In this document: positions 1-7,044 of the stretch, one piece after another
How the letters are laid out: every line of letters begins with the position of its first letter
How positions within the stretch are numbered: the first letter of the stretch is position 1
DNA from: CBDESN01 sp965242495
GTDB lineage: Bacteria; Pseudomonadota; Alphaproteobacteria; MPNO01
Assembly (NCBI GenBank): GCA_965242495.1
Contig: OZ251446.1
Coordinates: 3,472,001 to 3,536,000, forward strand
Reading direction: 5' to 3'
DNA: 64,000 nucleotides
The notes under the pieces: model-generated
The model's input: only the letters and a program-made list of their open reading frames with translations
Databases searched by the model: none
Told to the model about the DNA's origin: nothing
Translations under genes and position numbers: made by a program

Positions 1-243
1 GGCGCAGCCTTGCGCCAGCGCCGCGATGATCCGGGCGGCTTCGTCGAGCGGCAGTTCCGCCCCGCCGAAACGCCGCGGCTGGCAGATCCGATGCAGCCCG
101 TTGGCCTTGACGTCGGCCATGGTCTCGTCGGGCAGCCGGCGCAACGCTTCCGTCTCCGCCGCCCGCCCCGCCAGCACCGGAATCAGCGCCTCCGCCCGCT
201 CCCGCAGCCCCGCCGCGCGCCGAGCCTCGTCGTCCATGGTCAT
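1..243 (-). pseudogene. Chimeric relic, cassette copy 1 (acyl-CoA dehydrogenase N-terminus), cut by window edge
   Basis: The start codon is at 241-243 and the reading frame runs left off the window. The visible part (MTMDDEARRAAG..., then LPDETMADVKANGLH and ICQPRRFGGAE) is the N-terminal helical region of an acyl-CoA dehydrogenase / HsaA-type flavin monooxygenase. It is nearly identical to the relics at 1324-1647 and 4560-4883, which stop after about 82 residues of dehydrogenase and continue into an unrelated 25-residue tail. The catalytic and FAD-binding parts of the family are absent, so no dehydrogenase activity is expected. This is the left edge of the first of three duplicated cassettes. 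Confidence 0.6.
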
Positions 244-454
244 CCGAAGGTCGTCCGGTTGTCGTTGAGAGAGGGAGTCTATCACGGCGGAACCTGCCGC
301 GGGATCCGCCGCCGCCTCGCCCCGCGGCCCATCCCGACCGGGCGAATTTTTTTCTTGACAACCCGCATATGGGGTTGCAAGGTGGTAGCCTACGATGGCC
401 GCTGTGGCCGCTGATGCTCGCGCCAGGACATACGACCTTCTACGGAGTGCGGCG

Positions 455-1109
455 ATGATCAAGAAGAATGACCTCATAAAGGCCATGCACGAAGGGGTGC
501 ATCGTGCACACGAGGACTTCGAACGGTTGTCGGGCGGGCTCTGGATATCCGATCCGGGTATCTCCGGCGCGGAAGGTTTTCTCGTCTCGAAGATTTTTCT
601 TGCGATAAGGGAACATATGGAAGAAGACGAGAACCTCGTCGTCGAACTTCCGTTCGGTTATATCGAGGAATGGACCGGAGCAGAAAAAAAGGGGACGCCG
701 AGCCAAGGGCATGTCAAAAGGTCGTCGTGTGGATATCGCCCTTTTCAACAAGAAGGGAGAGCCTATTCACGTCATTGAGGTGAAACGGGATTGGGTTAAG
801 AAAACGGGCGAAGAAGACATCAACAAAATTGGGCATCTTCTCCGTAAGGCAGGCCCTCGGGGAGGTGGTTCTCTGAAGAGTGGCTACTTTTCCGTATATT
901 ACCAAGCCACGAACCAGCCATATGTGGATGGACACATGGACAAGACGGAAGAATTTGTCCGTGGCCTAGGCGTAAAAGGGGTGAACGTGAAGTTTCACCG
1001 AAAGGTATGGCCTGCTGAAGATGACTTTATTGAGAGACAGGACGGGAAGGAGTCGCAATACGGCTCCCACATTATTGAGTTGTCCAGACAGAACGAGAAA
1101 AAGACGTAA
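455..1109 (+). pseudogene. PD-(D/E)XK nuclease-like gene, cassette copy 1, frameshifted
   Basis: The N-terminal half (MIKKNDLIKAMHEG...) reads from the ATG at 455, with GGAG at 444-447 as ribosome binding site. The C-terminal half continues in another frame from about 690, carrying RRVDIALFNKKGEPIHVIEVK-type residues. The break falls at a run of seven A and four G (684-694); removing one base restores a protein collinear with the intact paralogue at 5093-5752. The putative nuclease residues are the Glu of VVELPF, the Asp of VDIALF and the Glu/Lys of IEVK, the spacing of the PD-(D/E)XK fold. The frame change is +1, so the A-AAA-AAG run does not fit a standard -1 slippage site. Either an inactivating mutation or a homopolymer sequencing error would explain it. 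A TTGACA box lies at 355-360, but no good -10 follows. Confidence 0.6.
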
Positions 1110-1123
1110 GAAGAAGACGGCGG

Positions 1124-1243
1124 ATGCCTGGGCGCCAAGGCGAATACGATGGCCCGTGCGGCATATATGCAATCTCCAATGCCTATCAGATATGCGGATA
1201 TGGTACGCCTGATAGTGCAGCAGATGGAATGACGAGCTCGTAA
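1124..1243 (+). pseudogene. Truncated cysteine peptidase, cassette copy 1 (39 codons)
   Basis: The 39-residue ORF starts MPGRQGEYDGPCGIYAISNA and matches the first 35 residues of the intact peptidase at 5768-6328, including the putative catalytic Gln5 and Cys12. It then switches to GMTSS and stops. The switch occurs where the repeat half-sequence GGAATGACGAG begins, and the gene lacks the later His and Asp. It sits 14 bp after the nuclease gene. It could still make a small peptide but cannot be a peptidase. Confidence 0.65.
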
Positions 1244-1267
1244 CGACGGCCACGCCAAGGATTCGTC

Positions 1268-1287
1268 ATTCCCGCGAAAGCGGGAAT
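1268..1287. repeat. 20-bp palindromic repeat (dRS3-like), single copy
   Basis: Exact ATTCCCGCGAAAGCGGGAAT. The outer hexamers ATTCCC/GGGAAT are inverted around an 8-bp core, the same architecture as the Neisseria dRS3 repeat. This copy lies just after the truncated peptidase of cassette 1 and marks the border with cassette 2. Confidence 0.9.
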
Positions 1288-1323
1288 CCATTTCGGACGA
1301 AGCTTTCTCACCGTGGATGACTC

Positions 1324-1647
1324 TTACGGATAAGCAGATTCCCGAATGTCGTCGAGGAACGGCCGCTTGAGTCGCTCCCGTCCGCACAGCCCGTAGAAAT
1401 CCGAGGCGCAGCCCCGCGCCAGCGTCGCCATGATCCGAGCGGCTTCGTCGAGCGGCGGTTCCGCCCCGCCGAAGCGCCGCGGCTGGCAGATCCGATGCAG
1501 GCCATTAGCCTTGACGTCGGCGACGATCTCGTCGGGCAGCCGGCGCAACGCTTCCGTCTCCGCCGCCCGCCCCGCCAACACCGGGATCAACCCCTCCGCC
1601 CGCTCCCGCAGCCCCGCCGCGCGCCGGGCCTCGTCGTCCACGGTCAT
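1324..1647 (-). pseudogene. Chimeric relic, cassette copy 2 (acyl-CoA dehydrogenase N-terminus + FYGLCGRERL tail)
   Basis: A 107-residue ORF. About residues 1-82 are the N-terminal region of an acyl-CoA dehydrogenase (LPDEIVADVKANGLH, ICQPRRFGGAE, LDEAARIMATLARGCAS). The last 25 residues (DFYGLCGRERLKRPFLDDIR then ESAYP) match the conserved core of the uncharacterised repeat domain encoded at 6350-6931. The junction follows GCAS, where real dehydrogenases continue into substrate- and FAD-binding segments. The ORF therefore looks like a recombination scar that was then copied with the cassette; whether it is translated is unknown. Confidence 0.65.
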
Positions 1648-1851
1648 CCGAGGTCGTCCGGTTGTCGTCGAGGGCCGGAGTCTATCACGGCGGGACCTGC
1701 CGCGGGATCCGCCGCCGCCTCGCCCCGCCGCCCATCCCGACCGGACAAATTCTCCGCTTGACAGCCCACATATGGGGCCGCAAGGTGGTAGGCTGTGATG
1801 GTGGCTGTGGCCGCGGTGCTCGCGCCAGGACATACGGCTGGGAAAAAGAGC

Positions 1852-1880
1852 TTGACACCCCCCCCCTACGTCGTTATATC
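1852..1880 (+). promoter_or_regulatory. Sigma-70-type promoter for nuclease copy 2
   Basis: TTGACA (1852-1857), a 17-bp spacer containing a C-run, then TATATC (1875-1880), about 100 bp before the nuclease start at 1980. The leader contains an inverted repeat, GTGTCCG (1921-1927) with CGGACAC (1947-1953), which could be a small hairpin or an operator. Copies 1 and 3 lack this segment. Confidence 0.6.
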
Positions 1881-1979
1881 AAGTCTACAAACTGGCGTCT
1901 GCCAGGGAGGATAGGGTCGGGTGTCCGACACACGACTTCTCTTCGGCGGACACAAGCACGGAAGAAAGGAAAAACTACG

Positions 1980-2624
1980 TTGACCCAAAAAGAGATTATC
2001 GAAGCGATCCATAACGGCTCCTTGACTGCGGCCGAAAAGTACAAAGAATGGTCGGGTGATTGGACAATTTTTGACTCTGGCGTCGAAGGTATCTTGGTTG
2101 CCTACATCGCCAAAGCATTGCACGAATCTCAAGGAAATTCCGAAAGCCTTCTGCTTGAGGTTCCTTTCAAATACATCCAGGAATGGTCTGGAGCTAGCCG
2201 GTCTCGAGGGCGTCCCCCCGGTACGCTCAAGGGCGGCAACCGTATGGATATCGTGCTGTTCAACGCCTTGAGGTGGCCTACTTGTGCGATCGAAGTGAAA
2301 AGGGCATGGGATCCAGGTCTGGAAAAGACATGGGAAAGTGAAGTTAATGGTAATTGTCTCAAGGATATGAGACGGCTACATGATCTTGTCGTTAGTTGTT
2401 CCCATCAGAAGAGAGGAACTCTGGCACGCGGGTTTCTCACCGTTCTTTTGCAAGAATCGGACAAGAAGAAAGAGAAGATAAAAAATTTCGTGCGAGGAAA
2501 ATTCCCTCGTGAAGGTGACTCTGTGGATATTCGTATCCACGACGGTGAGGAGCGAGGTGAGGCGCGAGGTGGCTTGGTTCCCTTCTCTATCGAGTTTTTC
2601 AGCCAGAAACGCCGGAGAGACTGA
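1980..2624 (+). CDS. PD-(D/E)XK nuclease-like protein, cassette copy 2
   Basis: A 214-aa protein that I cannot assign to a named family. Putative nuclease residues are Glu60 (LLLEVPF), Asp90 (RMDIVLF), Glu105 and Lys107 (AIEVK), preceded by the GRPP..LKGG..R element shared with copies 1 and 3. The best start is TTG at 1980, after AAAGGA about 10 bp upstream; no ATG fits. Its N-terminal third differs strongly from copies 1 and 3 while the flanking DNA is almost identical, so this gene has diverged or been exchanged inside a conserved frame. Its stop overlaps the start of the truncated peptidase (TGATG). A nuclease acting on DNA or RNA is inferred from the fold signature only. Confidence 0.6.
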   Translation: MTQKEIIEAIHNGSLTAAEKYKEWSGDWTIFDSGVEGILVAYIAKALHESQGNSESLLLEVPFKYIQEWSGASRSRGRPPGTLKGGNRMDIVLFNALRWPTCAIEVKRAWDPGLEKTWESEVNGNCLKDMRRLHDLVVSCSHQKRGTLARGFLTVLLQESDKKKEKIKNFVRGKFPREGDSVDIRIHDGEERGEARGGLVPFSIEFFSQKRRRD

Positions 2625-2743
2625 TGCCCTTACACCAAGGTGAATACGATGGCCTGTGCGGTATGTACGCAATCGCCAATGCCTATCAGATATGCGGGTG
2701 TCACACGGATGATGGTGAAGCAGAGGGAATGACGAGCTTGTAA
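2624..2743 (+). pseudogene. Truncated cysteine peptidase, cassette copy 2 (39 codons)
   Basis: It begins MPLHQGEYDGLCGMYAIANA and is collinear with the intact peptidase up to GEAE, then reads GMTSL and stops, exactly where copy 1 is truncated. The foreign part is the edge of the short palindromic repeat. Gln5 and Cys12 are kept; His and Asp are lost. The ATG overlaps the nuclease stop codon, so the pair was translationally coupled. Confidence 0.65.
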
Positions 2744-2780
2744 CGACGGCCATGCCAAGGATTCGTCATTCCCGCGAAAG

Positions 2781-4357
2781 AGCGTGTGAAGGAATCTTGG
2801 CGTTCGTTAGGGATAGGACCCTGCCGGTTCGGTGTGGCGGTCGTGCGGCGGCGGCGGGTTAGGGCGTTGGGTGGTGGGTTCGTCCGGCGCGGCGGCGGTC
2901 GTGCGCGGCGGCGGGTTTCAAGCCGCTCCCGGCATGGGTCGGGCAAGGGGCGGGGCGGCGGCAGGGCGGGTTGCGATGCTCATCCGGCCATACAGGCGAG
3001 CCGATGACCGCGCCACAGATTGTGCGCCAGAGCGTGCAGCAACGCCACCGCCCGCACCTTGGCAAGCCCGCGGACCACAAGGCGGCCCAATCCCCGTTGC
3101 TTGACGACGCCATTGACCCCCTCGACCCTCATGCGACGACGATAGATCGTTTGCCCCGCCTCGCTCGCCATGCGGGCGCGCCAAGCCTGCAACGCAACCG
3201 GTTCGCCGGCGCGTCCGCGTTCACGACGGCGCACGCTCTCGGCCTTCGCCGCCTGTTTCACCGGAGCCGGCGGCGTGTAAACCTCCACCCCCTTCCCACC
3301 CAACGCCAGCACGTCCTTGCGCGCGGCATAGCGCGTATCCGCCAGCAAGCGCGCCGGGCGCGCGCCATAGCGCCGCTCGATCTGCTCAACCATCGAACCC
3401 GCCAAACCCGCGTCGTTGCGACGATCCGTCTCCTGGACCCCCACAATGACGTGACTATCGGTGCTCACCGCCAATTGGAGATTGTACCCCGCCCCCACAC
3501 CGCCGTCGGCAAACCGCATCCGGCGCGCCTGCGCATCCGTCGTCGAGACCTTCGGCCCCGGCTTCTTCTTCTCCGCCTTCTTGTGCGTCCGAGACCGCCC
3601 CGCCTTCTCCGCGCGCAACGCCGCAAGCTGTTTCCGCGCCGCCGCAACCTTCTCCGCAAGCTCGCGTTCGGCCCGCGCCCGCGCCGCGCGAAGACGCCGC
3701 GACCCGGCCGCCGGATCGCTCGCCAACTCCGACCTCAGCGCCGCAACCCGTTCCCGCGCCGCCGCCTCGTAGCCCGACAAACCCCGCTCGCCGCGAAACG
3801 AACCCGAACCCGCGCTCGCTCGAACCTTCGTCCCGTCAACCGCCACCTCCTCCAAACTCACCATCCCCGACGCCACAAGCGCCGCAACCTGCTCGCTCAA
3901 TAGACCATCCAGCACAGCCCCATGCCCACCCCGGAAATCGCTCAGACCATGGTAGTTCACTCGCACACCTCCACACAGCCACCGATACGCCATGTCACTC
4001 TCGCACAGATGCGCAAGACGACGCGCCGAACCCACTCCCTCCAACGTCGCGTACAGCCACAACGCCAACAAAACCGCAGGGTCCGCCGCAGGCCGACCCG
4101 AACCATGCTCACGAGAACCGATCCGCGCATAAAACGCGCTCAGATCCATGCCCGACACGAAACCCCAAACCACACGCGCCCGATGATCCGGCGCAAGCGT
4201 CCCATCCAAATCCACCATCCGCCACTCCAACTGATGACGATCCGGGCGCATGCAGCGAGCACCTCCCACAACCGACATAACAACCCTCCCTCACAAACCA
4301 ACGACCAACCCACAGAATCACGACCCATCCCAAACGCCAAGGGGTTCTTCACACGCT
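2781..4357 (-). mobile_element. IS1182-family insertion sequence, complete
   Basis: Ends are imperfect inverted repeats beginning AGCGTGTGAAG, with CTTGGCGTT a few bases further in (left end 2781, right end 4357). The host palindrome is split: ATTCCCGCGAAAG on the left and CGAAAGCGGGAAT on the right. Removing the IS and one copy of CGAAAG (2775-2780 and 4358-4363) rebuilds a perfect 20-bp palindrome, so the target duplication is 4-6 bp. One transposase gene fills most of the element. Bases 2781-2979, between the left end and the transposase stop, contain no convincing gene. Confidence 0.85.
2980..4278 (-). CDS. IS1182-family DDE transposase
   Basis: A 432-aa intact transposase that moves the surrounding IS. 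The N-terminal part (residues 1-110) has the helical domain usual in this family (AFYARIGSREHG, MAYRWLCGG). The catalytic first Asp lies in VAVDGTKVRASAG, the second acidic motif is near QETDRRNDAGLAG, and the C-terminal part has YRRRMRVEGVNG with the catalytic Glu. An Arg/Ala/Lys-rich insertion occupies about residues 165-250. The start ATG is at 4276-4278. The same N-terminal sequence, with V to L and D to N changes, begins at 63938, so the element is present at least twice. Confidence 0.85.
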   Translation of the reverse strand: MSVVGGARCMRPDRHQLEWRMVDLDGTLAPDHRARVVWGFVSGMDLSAFYARIGSREHGSGRPAADPAVLLALWLYATLEGVGSARRLAHLCESDMAYRWLCGGVRVNYHGLSDFRGGHGAVLDGLLSEQVAALVASGMVSLEEVAVDGTKVRASAGSGSFRGERGLSGYEAAARERVAALRSELASDPAAGSRRLRAARARAERELAEKVAAARKQLAALRAEKAGRSRTHKKAEKKKPGPKVSTTDAQARRMRFADGGVGAGYNLQLAVSTDSHVIVGVQETDRRNDAGLAGSMVEQIERRYGARPARLLADTRYAARKDVLALGGKGVEVYTPPAPVKQAAKAESVRRRERGRAGEPVALQAWRARMASEAGQTIYRRRMRVEGVNGVVKQRGLGRLVVRGLAKVRAVALLHALAHNLWRGHRLACMAG

Positions 4358-4388
4358 CGAAAGCGGGAATGACGAGAGAGGGGGCCGC

Positions 4389-4409
4389 GACGGCCTCCCT
4401 CGGGCCGTC
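4389..4409. repeat. REP-like inverted repeat GACGGCC...GGCCGTC
   Basis: A perfect 7-bp inverted repeat around TCCCTCG. Copies recur at 8149-8169 and, with one change, on the other strand at 63733-63753, each time close to the 20-bp palindromes. It is part of the dispersed repeat complex. Confidence 0.6.
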
Positions 4410-4428
4410 GCTACAAGCCTCTCCCGTC

Positions 4429-4448
4429 ATTCCCACGCGCCCGGGAAT
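4429..4448. repeat. Palindromic repeat with variant core
   Basis: ATTCCC-ACGCGCCC-GGGAAT. The outer hexamers are conserved and the 8-bp core differs from the common GCGAAAGC core. This shows that the hexamer pair and its spacing define the family. Confidence 0.75.
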
Positions 4449-4496
4449 TTCGCGCGCTTGGTCGGCTGAACCGACGCCCACGCGGACGTCTCGGGA

Positions 4497-4523
4497 TTTC
4501 TTCACACGCTCGAAAGCGGGAAT
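4497..4523. repeat. Hybrid of half palindrome and IS terminal repeat
   Basis: TTTCTTCACACGCT, the IS terminal sequence, is fused to CGAAAGCGGGAAT, half of the palindrome, with no transposase attached. The same hybrid plus about 40 bp of neighbouring sequence (4440-4523) recurs inverted at 63606-63665; a degenerate one is at 8100-8129. Confidence 0.7.
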
Positions 4524-4559
4524 CCATTTAGGACGAAGCTTTCTCACCGTGGATGACTC

Positions 4560-4883
4560 CTATGGATAAGCAGATTCCCGAATGTCGTCGAGGAACGGCC
4601 GCTTGAGCCGCTCCCGTCCGCACAGCCCGTAGAAATCCGAGGCGCAGCCCCGCACCAGCGTCGCCATGATCCGGGCGGCTTCGTCGAGCGGCGGTTCCGC
4701 CCCGCCGAAGCGCCGCGGCTGGCAGATCCGGCGCAGCCCGTTGGCCTCGACGTCGGCGACGGTCTCGTCGGGCAGCCGGCGCAACGCTTCCGTCTCCGCC
4801 GACCGCCCCGCCAGCGCTGGGATCAGCGCCTCCGCCCGCTCCCGCAACCCCGCCGCGCACCGGGCCTCGTCGTCCACGGTCAT
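4560..4883 (-). pseudogene. Chimeric relic, cassette copy 3 (acyl-CoA dehydrogenase N-terminus + FYGLCGRERL tail)
   Basis: A 107-codon ORF from ATG at 4881-4883, collinear with 1324-1647 and differing by scattered substitutions (for example LVRGCAS for LARGCAS). It has the same junction into DFYGLCGRERLKRPFLDDIR and the same stop. Three copies with one identical breakpoint mean the chimera formed once and was duplicated. Confidence 0.65.
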
Positions 4884-5092
4884 CCGAGGTCGTCCGGTTG
4901 TCGTCGAGGGCCGGAGTCTATCACGGCGGGACCTCCCGCGGGATCCGCCGCCGCCTTGCCTGCGGTCCATCCCGACCAGGTAAATTTTCCGCTTGACAGC
5001 CCACATATGAGGCCGCAAGGTGGCGGCCCACGATGGCGGTTGTGGCCGCGGATGCCCGTGTCGAGACATACGACTTTCTATGGAGTGCGGCG

Positions 5093-5752
5093 ATGATCAA
5101 GAAGGATGACCTCATAGGAGCCATACACGAAGGCACAAAAGATGCACACAAGGACTTTGAATGGTTATCGGGTGGGCGTTGGATATCCGATACGATAGCC
5201 CGTCGTGCGGAAGGTTTTCTCGTCTCGAAGATTCTCCTCGCGATAAGAGAACGTATGGGAGAAGGCGAAACCCTTGTCGTTGAACTTCCGTTCGAATATA
5301 TCAAGCAGTGGACTGGATCTAAAGTAAGAGGACGCCCGCTCAAGGGATGGTCACCAACTAATCGTGTAGATATTGCTCTTTTTAACAAGAGTAAGAAGCC
5401 AATTCATGTTATCGAAGTAAAGTTGAAGTGGGATGACGTCCTATGTAAGAAAGACATTGAAAAGATAGCTACTCTTCTCCGTATAGCCAGCCACAAGAGA
5501 AGAGGTTCTCTACAAAGGGGTTATCTCTCCGTTCATTACCAAGGCACGAACCGGCCACATCTGAAGGAGAAGATGGACAAGGCAGAAAAATTTGTTCTCG
5601 GTCTAGATATGAAAGAAATGAATGTGAAATTTGACAGAAAGGTGTGGCCTGCTGAGGATAAATTTGAAAAGAGACGCATGCACGATGGGAAGGAGTACCA
5701 ATACGGTTCCCACGTTATTGAGTTGTCCAGAAAGTACAAGAAAAAGACATAA
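5093..5752 (+). CDS. PD-(D/E)XK nuclease-like protein, cassette copy 3 (intact)
   Basis: A 219-aa reference copy of the family. The putative active site is Glu64 (VVELPF), Asp93 (RVDIALF), Glu108 and Lys110 (IEVK), with GRPLKG just before the Asp strand. The Lys-rich C-terminal half has RRGSLQRGYLSVHYQGTN and a final GSHVIELS strand. The start is ATG 5093 with GGAG at 5082-5085; a TTGACA box lies at 4993-4998 without a clear -10. It is followed after 15 bp by the only intact cysteine peptidase gene. The gene is visibly richer in A/T than the core genome, consistent with acquired DNA. Restriction-like, toxin or defence roles are all possible; none is shown by the sequence. Confidence 0.65.
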   Translation: MIKKDDLIGAIHEGTKDAHKDFEWLSGGRWISDTIARRAEGFLVSKILLAIRERMGEGETLVVELPFEYIKQWTGSKVRGRPLKGWSPTNRVDIALFNKSKKPIHVIEVKLKWDDVLCKKDIEKIATLLRIASHKRRGSLQRGYLSVHYQGTNRPHLKEKMDKAEKFVLGLDMKEMNVKFDRKVWPAEDKFEKRRMHDGKEYQYGSHVIELSRKYKKKT

Positions 5753-5767
5753 ATTAGGAGATGGCTG

Positions 5768-6328
5768 ATGCCTGGACGCCAAGGTGAATACGATGGCCTG
5801 TGCGGCATGTATGCAATCTCCAATGCCTATCAGATATGCGGGTATCACACGGATGATGGTGAAGCAGAGGAATTGATCTTTCAGGTGGCGTGCAGTGCGC
5901 TGGCGCCTAAAAGATGGCCCGACGTCCTCTGGGAAGGAACGTCGTTTGGAGATATGATGAGGATGATTGCCAGATGCCAGGATGTTTTGCAGGACGTCTC
6001 GGAAGATCCCGATATCCCCAACATCAAGGTGACCTATCCGTTTTCCAGGAACACTCCGAAAACGAATGCGGCCTATTGGAAAAGGCTATTCGATATCTTC
6101 GAGGACAAAAGCGCCTATTGTGCAATTGTAGGTGAAGATTCAGATGGGCATTGGATTGTCGTCGAACCTGACAGGCAAGGAAGATTGCTGTTTTCGGATT
6201 CGAGAGATGACGGGATGTATCGAGTAGGCGTTGACGAAATCCACGCTGGAAAGCGGAAGCCCGGCTGGAAGGACTACAAGTTCAACCGCAAAGATTTGAT
6301 CGTTTTCTCGGTCGAATCGACGGAATAG
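5768..6328 (+). CDS. Papain/C39-like cysteine peptidase-like protein (intact copy)
   Basis: A 186-aa soluble protein with no signal peptide. Gln5 and Cys12 (QGEYDGLCGMYAISNA) have the oxyanion-Gln / nucleophile-Cys arrangement of papain-fold peptidases. His128 (DGHWIVVEPD) and Asp144 (FSDSRDDG) follow in the order of C39-like domains. The RBS AGGAG (5756-5760) sits 7 bp before the start. It is paired with the nuclease gene in all three cassettes, but copies 1 and 2 are truncated after about 35 residues. A proteolytic partner or regulator of the nuclease is an inference from pairing; amidase or transglutaminase activity on the same fold is also possible. Confidence 0.55.
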   Translation: MPGRQGEYDGLCGMYAISNAYQICGYHTDDGEAEELIFQVACSALAPKRWPDVLWEGTSFGDMMRMIARCQDVLQDVSEDPDIPNIKVTYPFSRNTPKTNAAYWKRLFDIFEDKSAYCAIVGEDSDGHWIVVEPDRQGRLLFSDSRDDGMYRVGVDEIHAGKRKPGWKDYKFNRKDLIVFSVESTE

Positions 6329-6349
6329 AGGGGAGTTCGCGTCGCCGGA

Positions 6350-6931
6350 TCAGCCGCCGGGGCGCTTTCCCGCCCCCGACCCGGCCTCCGCGAAATTTCG
6401 GTCGTGGCATACGACCACCGCGTAGCCGCCGTAAGCCACGATGAGTTGAAAGCGTCCTGAAGCGTTGTCCCGGATGTCGTCCAGGAACGGCTGCTTGAGC
6501 CGCTCCCGCCCGCACAGCCCGTAGAAACCCGACCGGTCCAGGGTCATGCAGGGCCGCCCGGCCAGAACCAGGCGCCGGTTGAGTTCGTCGACGACGTCGT
6601 CCGTTTGCCGCCGCCGGCCGGGTTCGCCGCCCGTATCCTCCGCTTCGACCGTTGCGAAGTTTCGGTCGTCGCATACGACCACCGCGTTGCGGCCATAGGC
6701 GACGATGAGTCGGAAGCGGTTTGCGGCGCCATCCCGGACGTCGTCGAGGAACGGCTGTTCGAGCCGCTCTCGTCCGCATAGTTCGTAGAAATACGGCCAA
6801 CGCAGGGTCATACAGGGCCGTTCGGCCAGACGCAGGCGCAGGTTGAGCGCGTCGACGACGTCGTCCGTTTCCGTCCGCGTTCGTCGTCCTGCGTCGGGTT
6901 CGCCGCCCGTATCGTTCGCCTTCCCCGTCAT
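6350..6931 (-). CDS. Uncharacterised protein with two FYGLCGRERL-type repeats
   Basis: A 193-aa protein made of two copies of an approximately 70-residue unit. Each reads TDDVVD(A/E)LN.R, (R/G)RPCMTL, FY(E/G)LCGRERL.QPFLDD(I/V)RD, LIVAYG...VVVC.DRNFA. I do not recognise the domain. The conserved Cys residues (PCM, LCG, VVC) and the acidic/basic core suggest a small folded binding domain. The central part of this unit is what is fused to the acyl-CoA dehydrogenase fragments in the three relics upstream. It converges on the peptidase gene with a 21-bp gap. The ATG at 6931 is the first in-frame Met outside the low-complexity upstream extension. Confidence 0.5.
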   Translation of the reverse strand: MTGKANDTGGEPDAGRRTRTETDDVVDALNLRLRLAERPCMTLRWPYFYELCGRERLEQPFLDDVRDGAANRFRLIVAYGRNAVVVCDDRNFATVEAEDTGGEPGRRRQTDDVVDELNRRLVLAGRPCMTLDRSGFYGLCGRERLKQPFLDDIRDNASGRFQLIVAYGGYAVVVCHDRNFAEAGSGAGKRPGG

Positions 6932-7006
6932 GACTCCCTTTCGCCGGCGCAGTCTACGGCATCCACGACCGGGCGCAAGGACGCCTTGCGGCTGCATCCG
7001 GAACGA

Positions 7007-7032
7007 AGGCGGCCCGCCGCTTCGGGCGGGCC
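7007..7032 (-). terminator. Rho-independent-type hairpin after the 317-aa gene
   Basis: On the minus strand GGCGGCCCGCC and GGCGGGCCGCC pair around GAAGC, 12 bp past the stop at 7045. Only a weak T-stretch (TTCGTT) follows. Confidence 0.6.
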
Positions 7033-7044
7033 GCCTCGCTCTCG

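Noticed and set aside
684..694. Programmed -1 frameshift at A-AAA-AAG in nuclease copy 1
   Set aside because: The downstream frame requires a +1 (or -2) shift, not -1, and the paralogues have no slip site.
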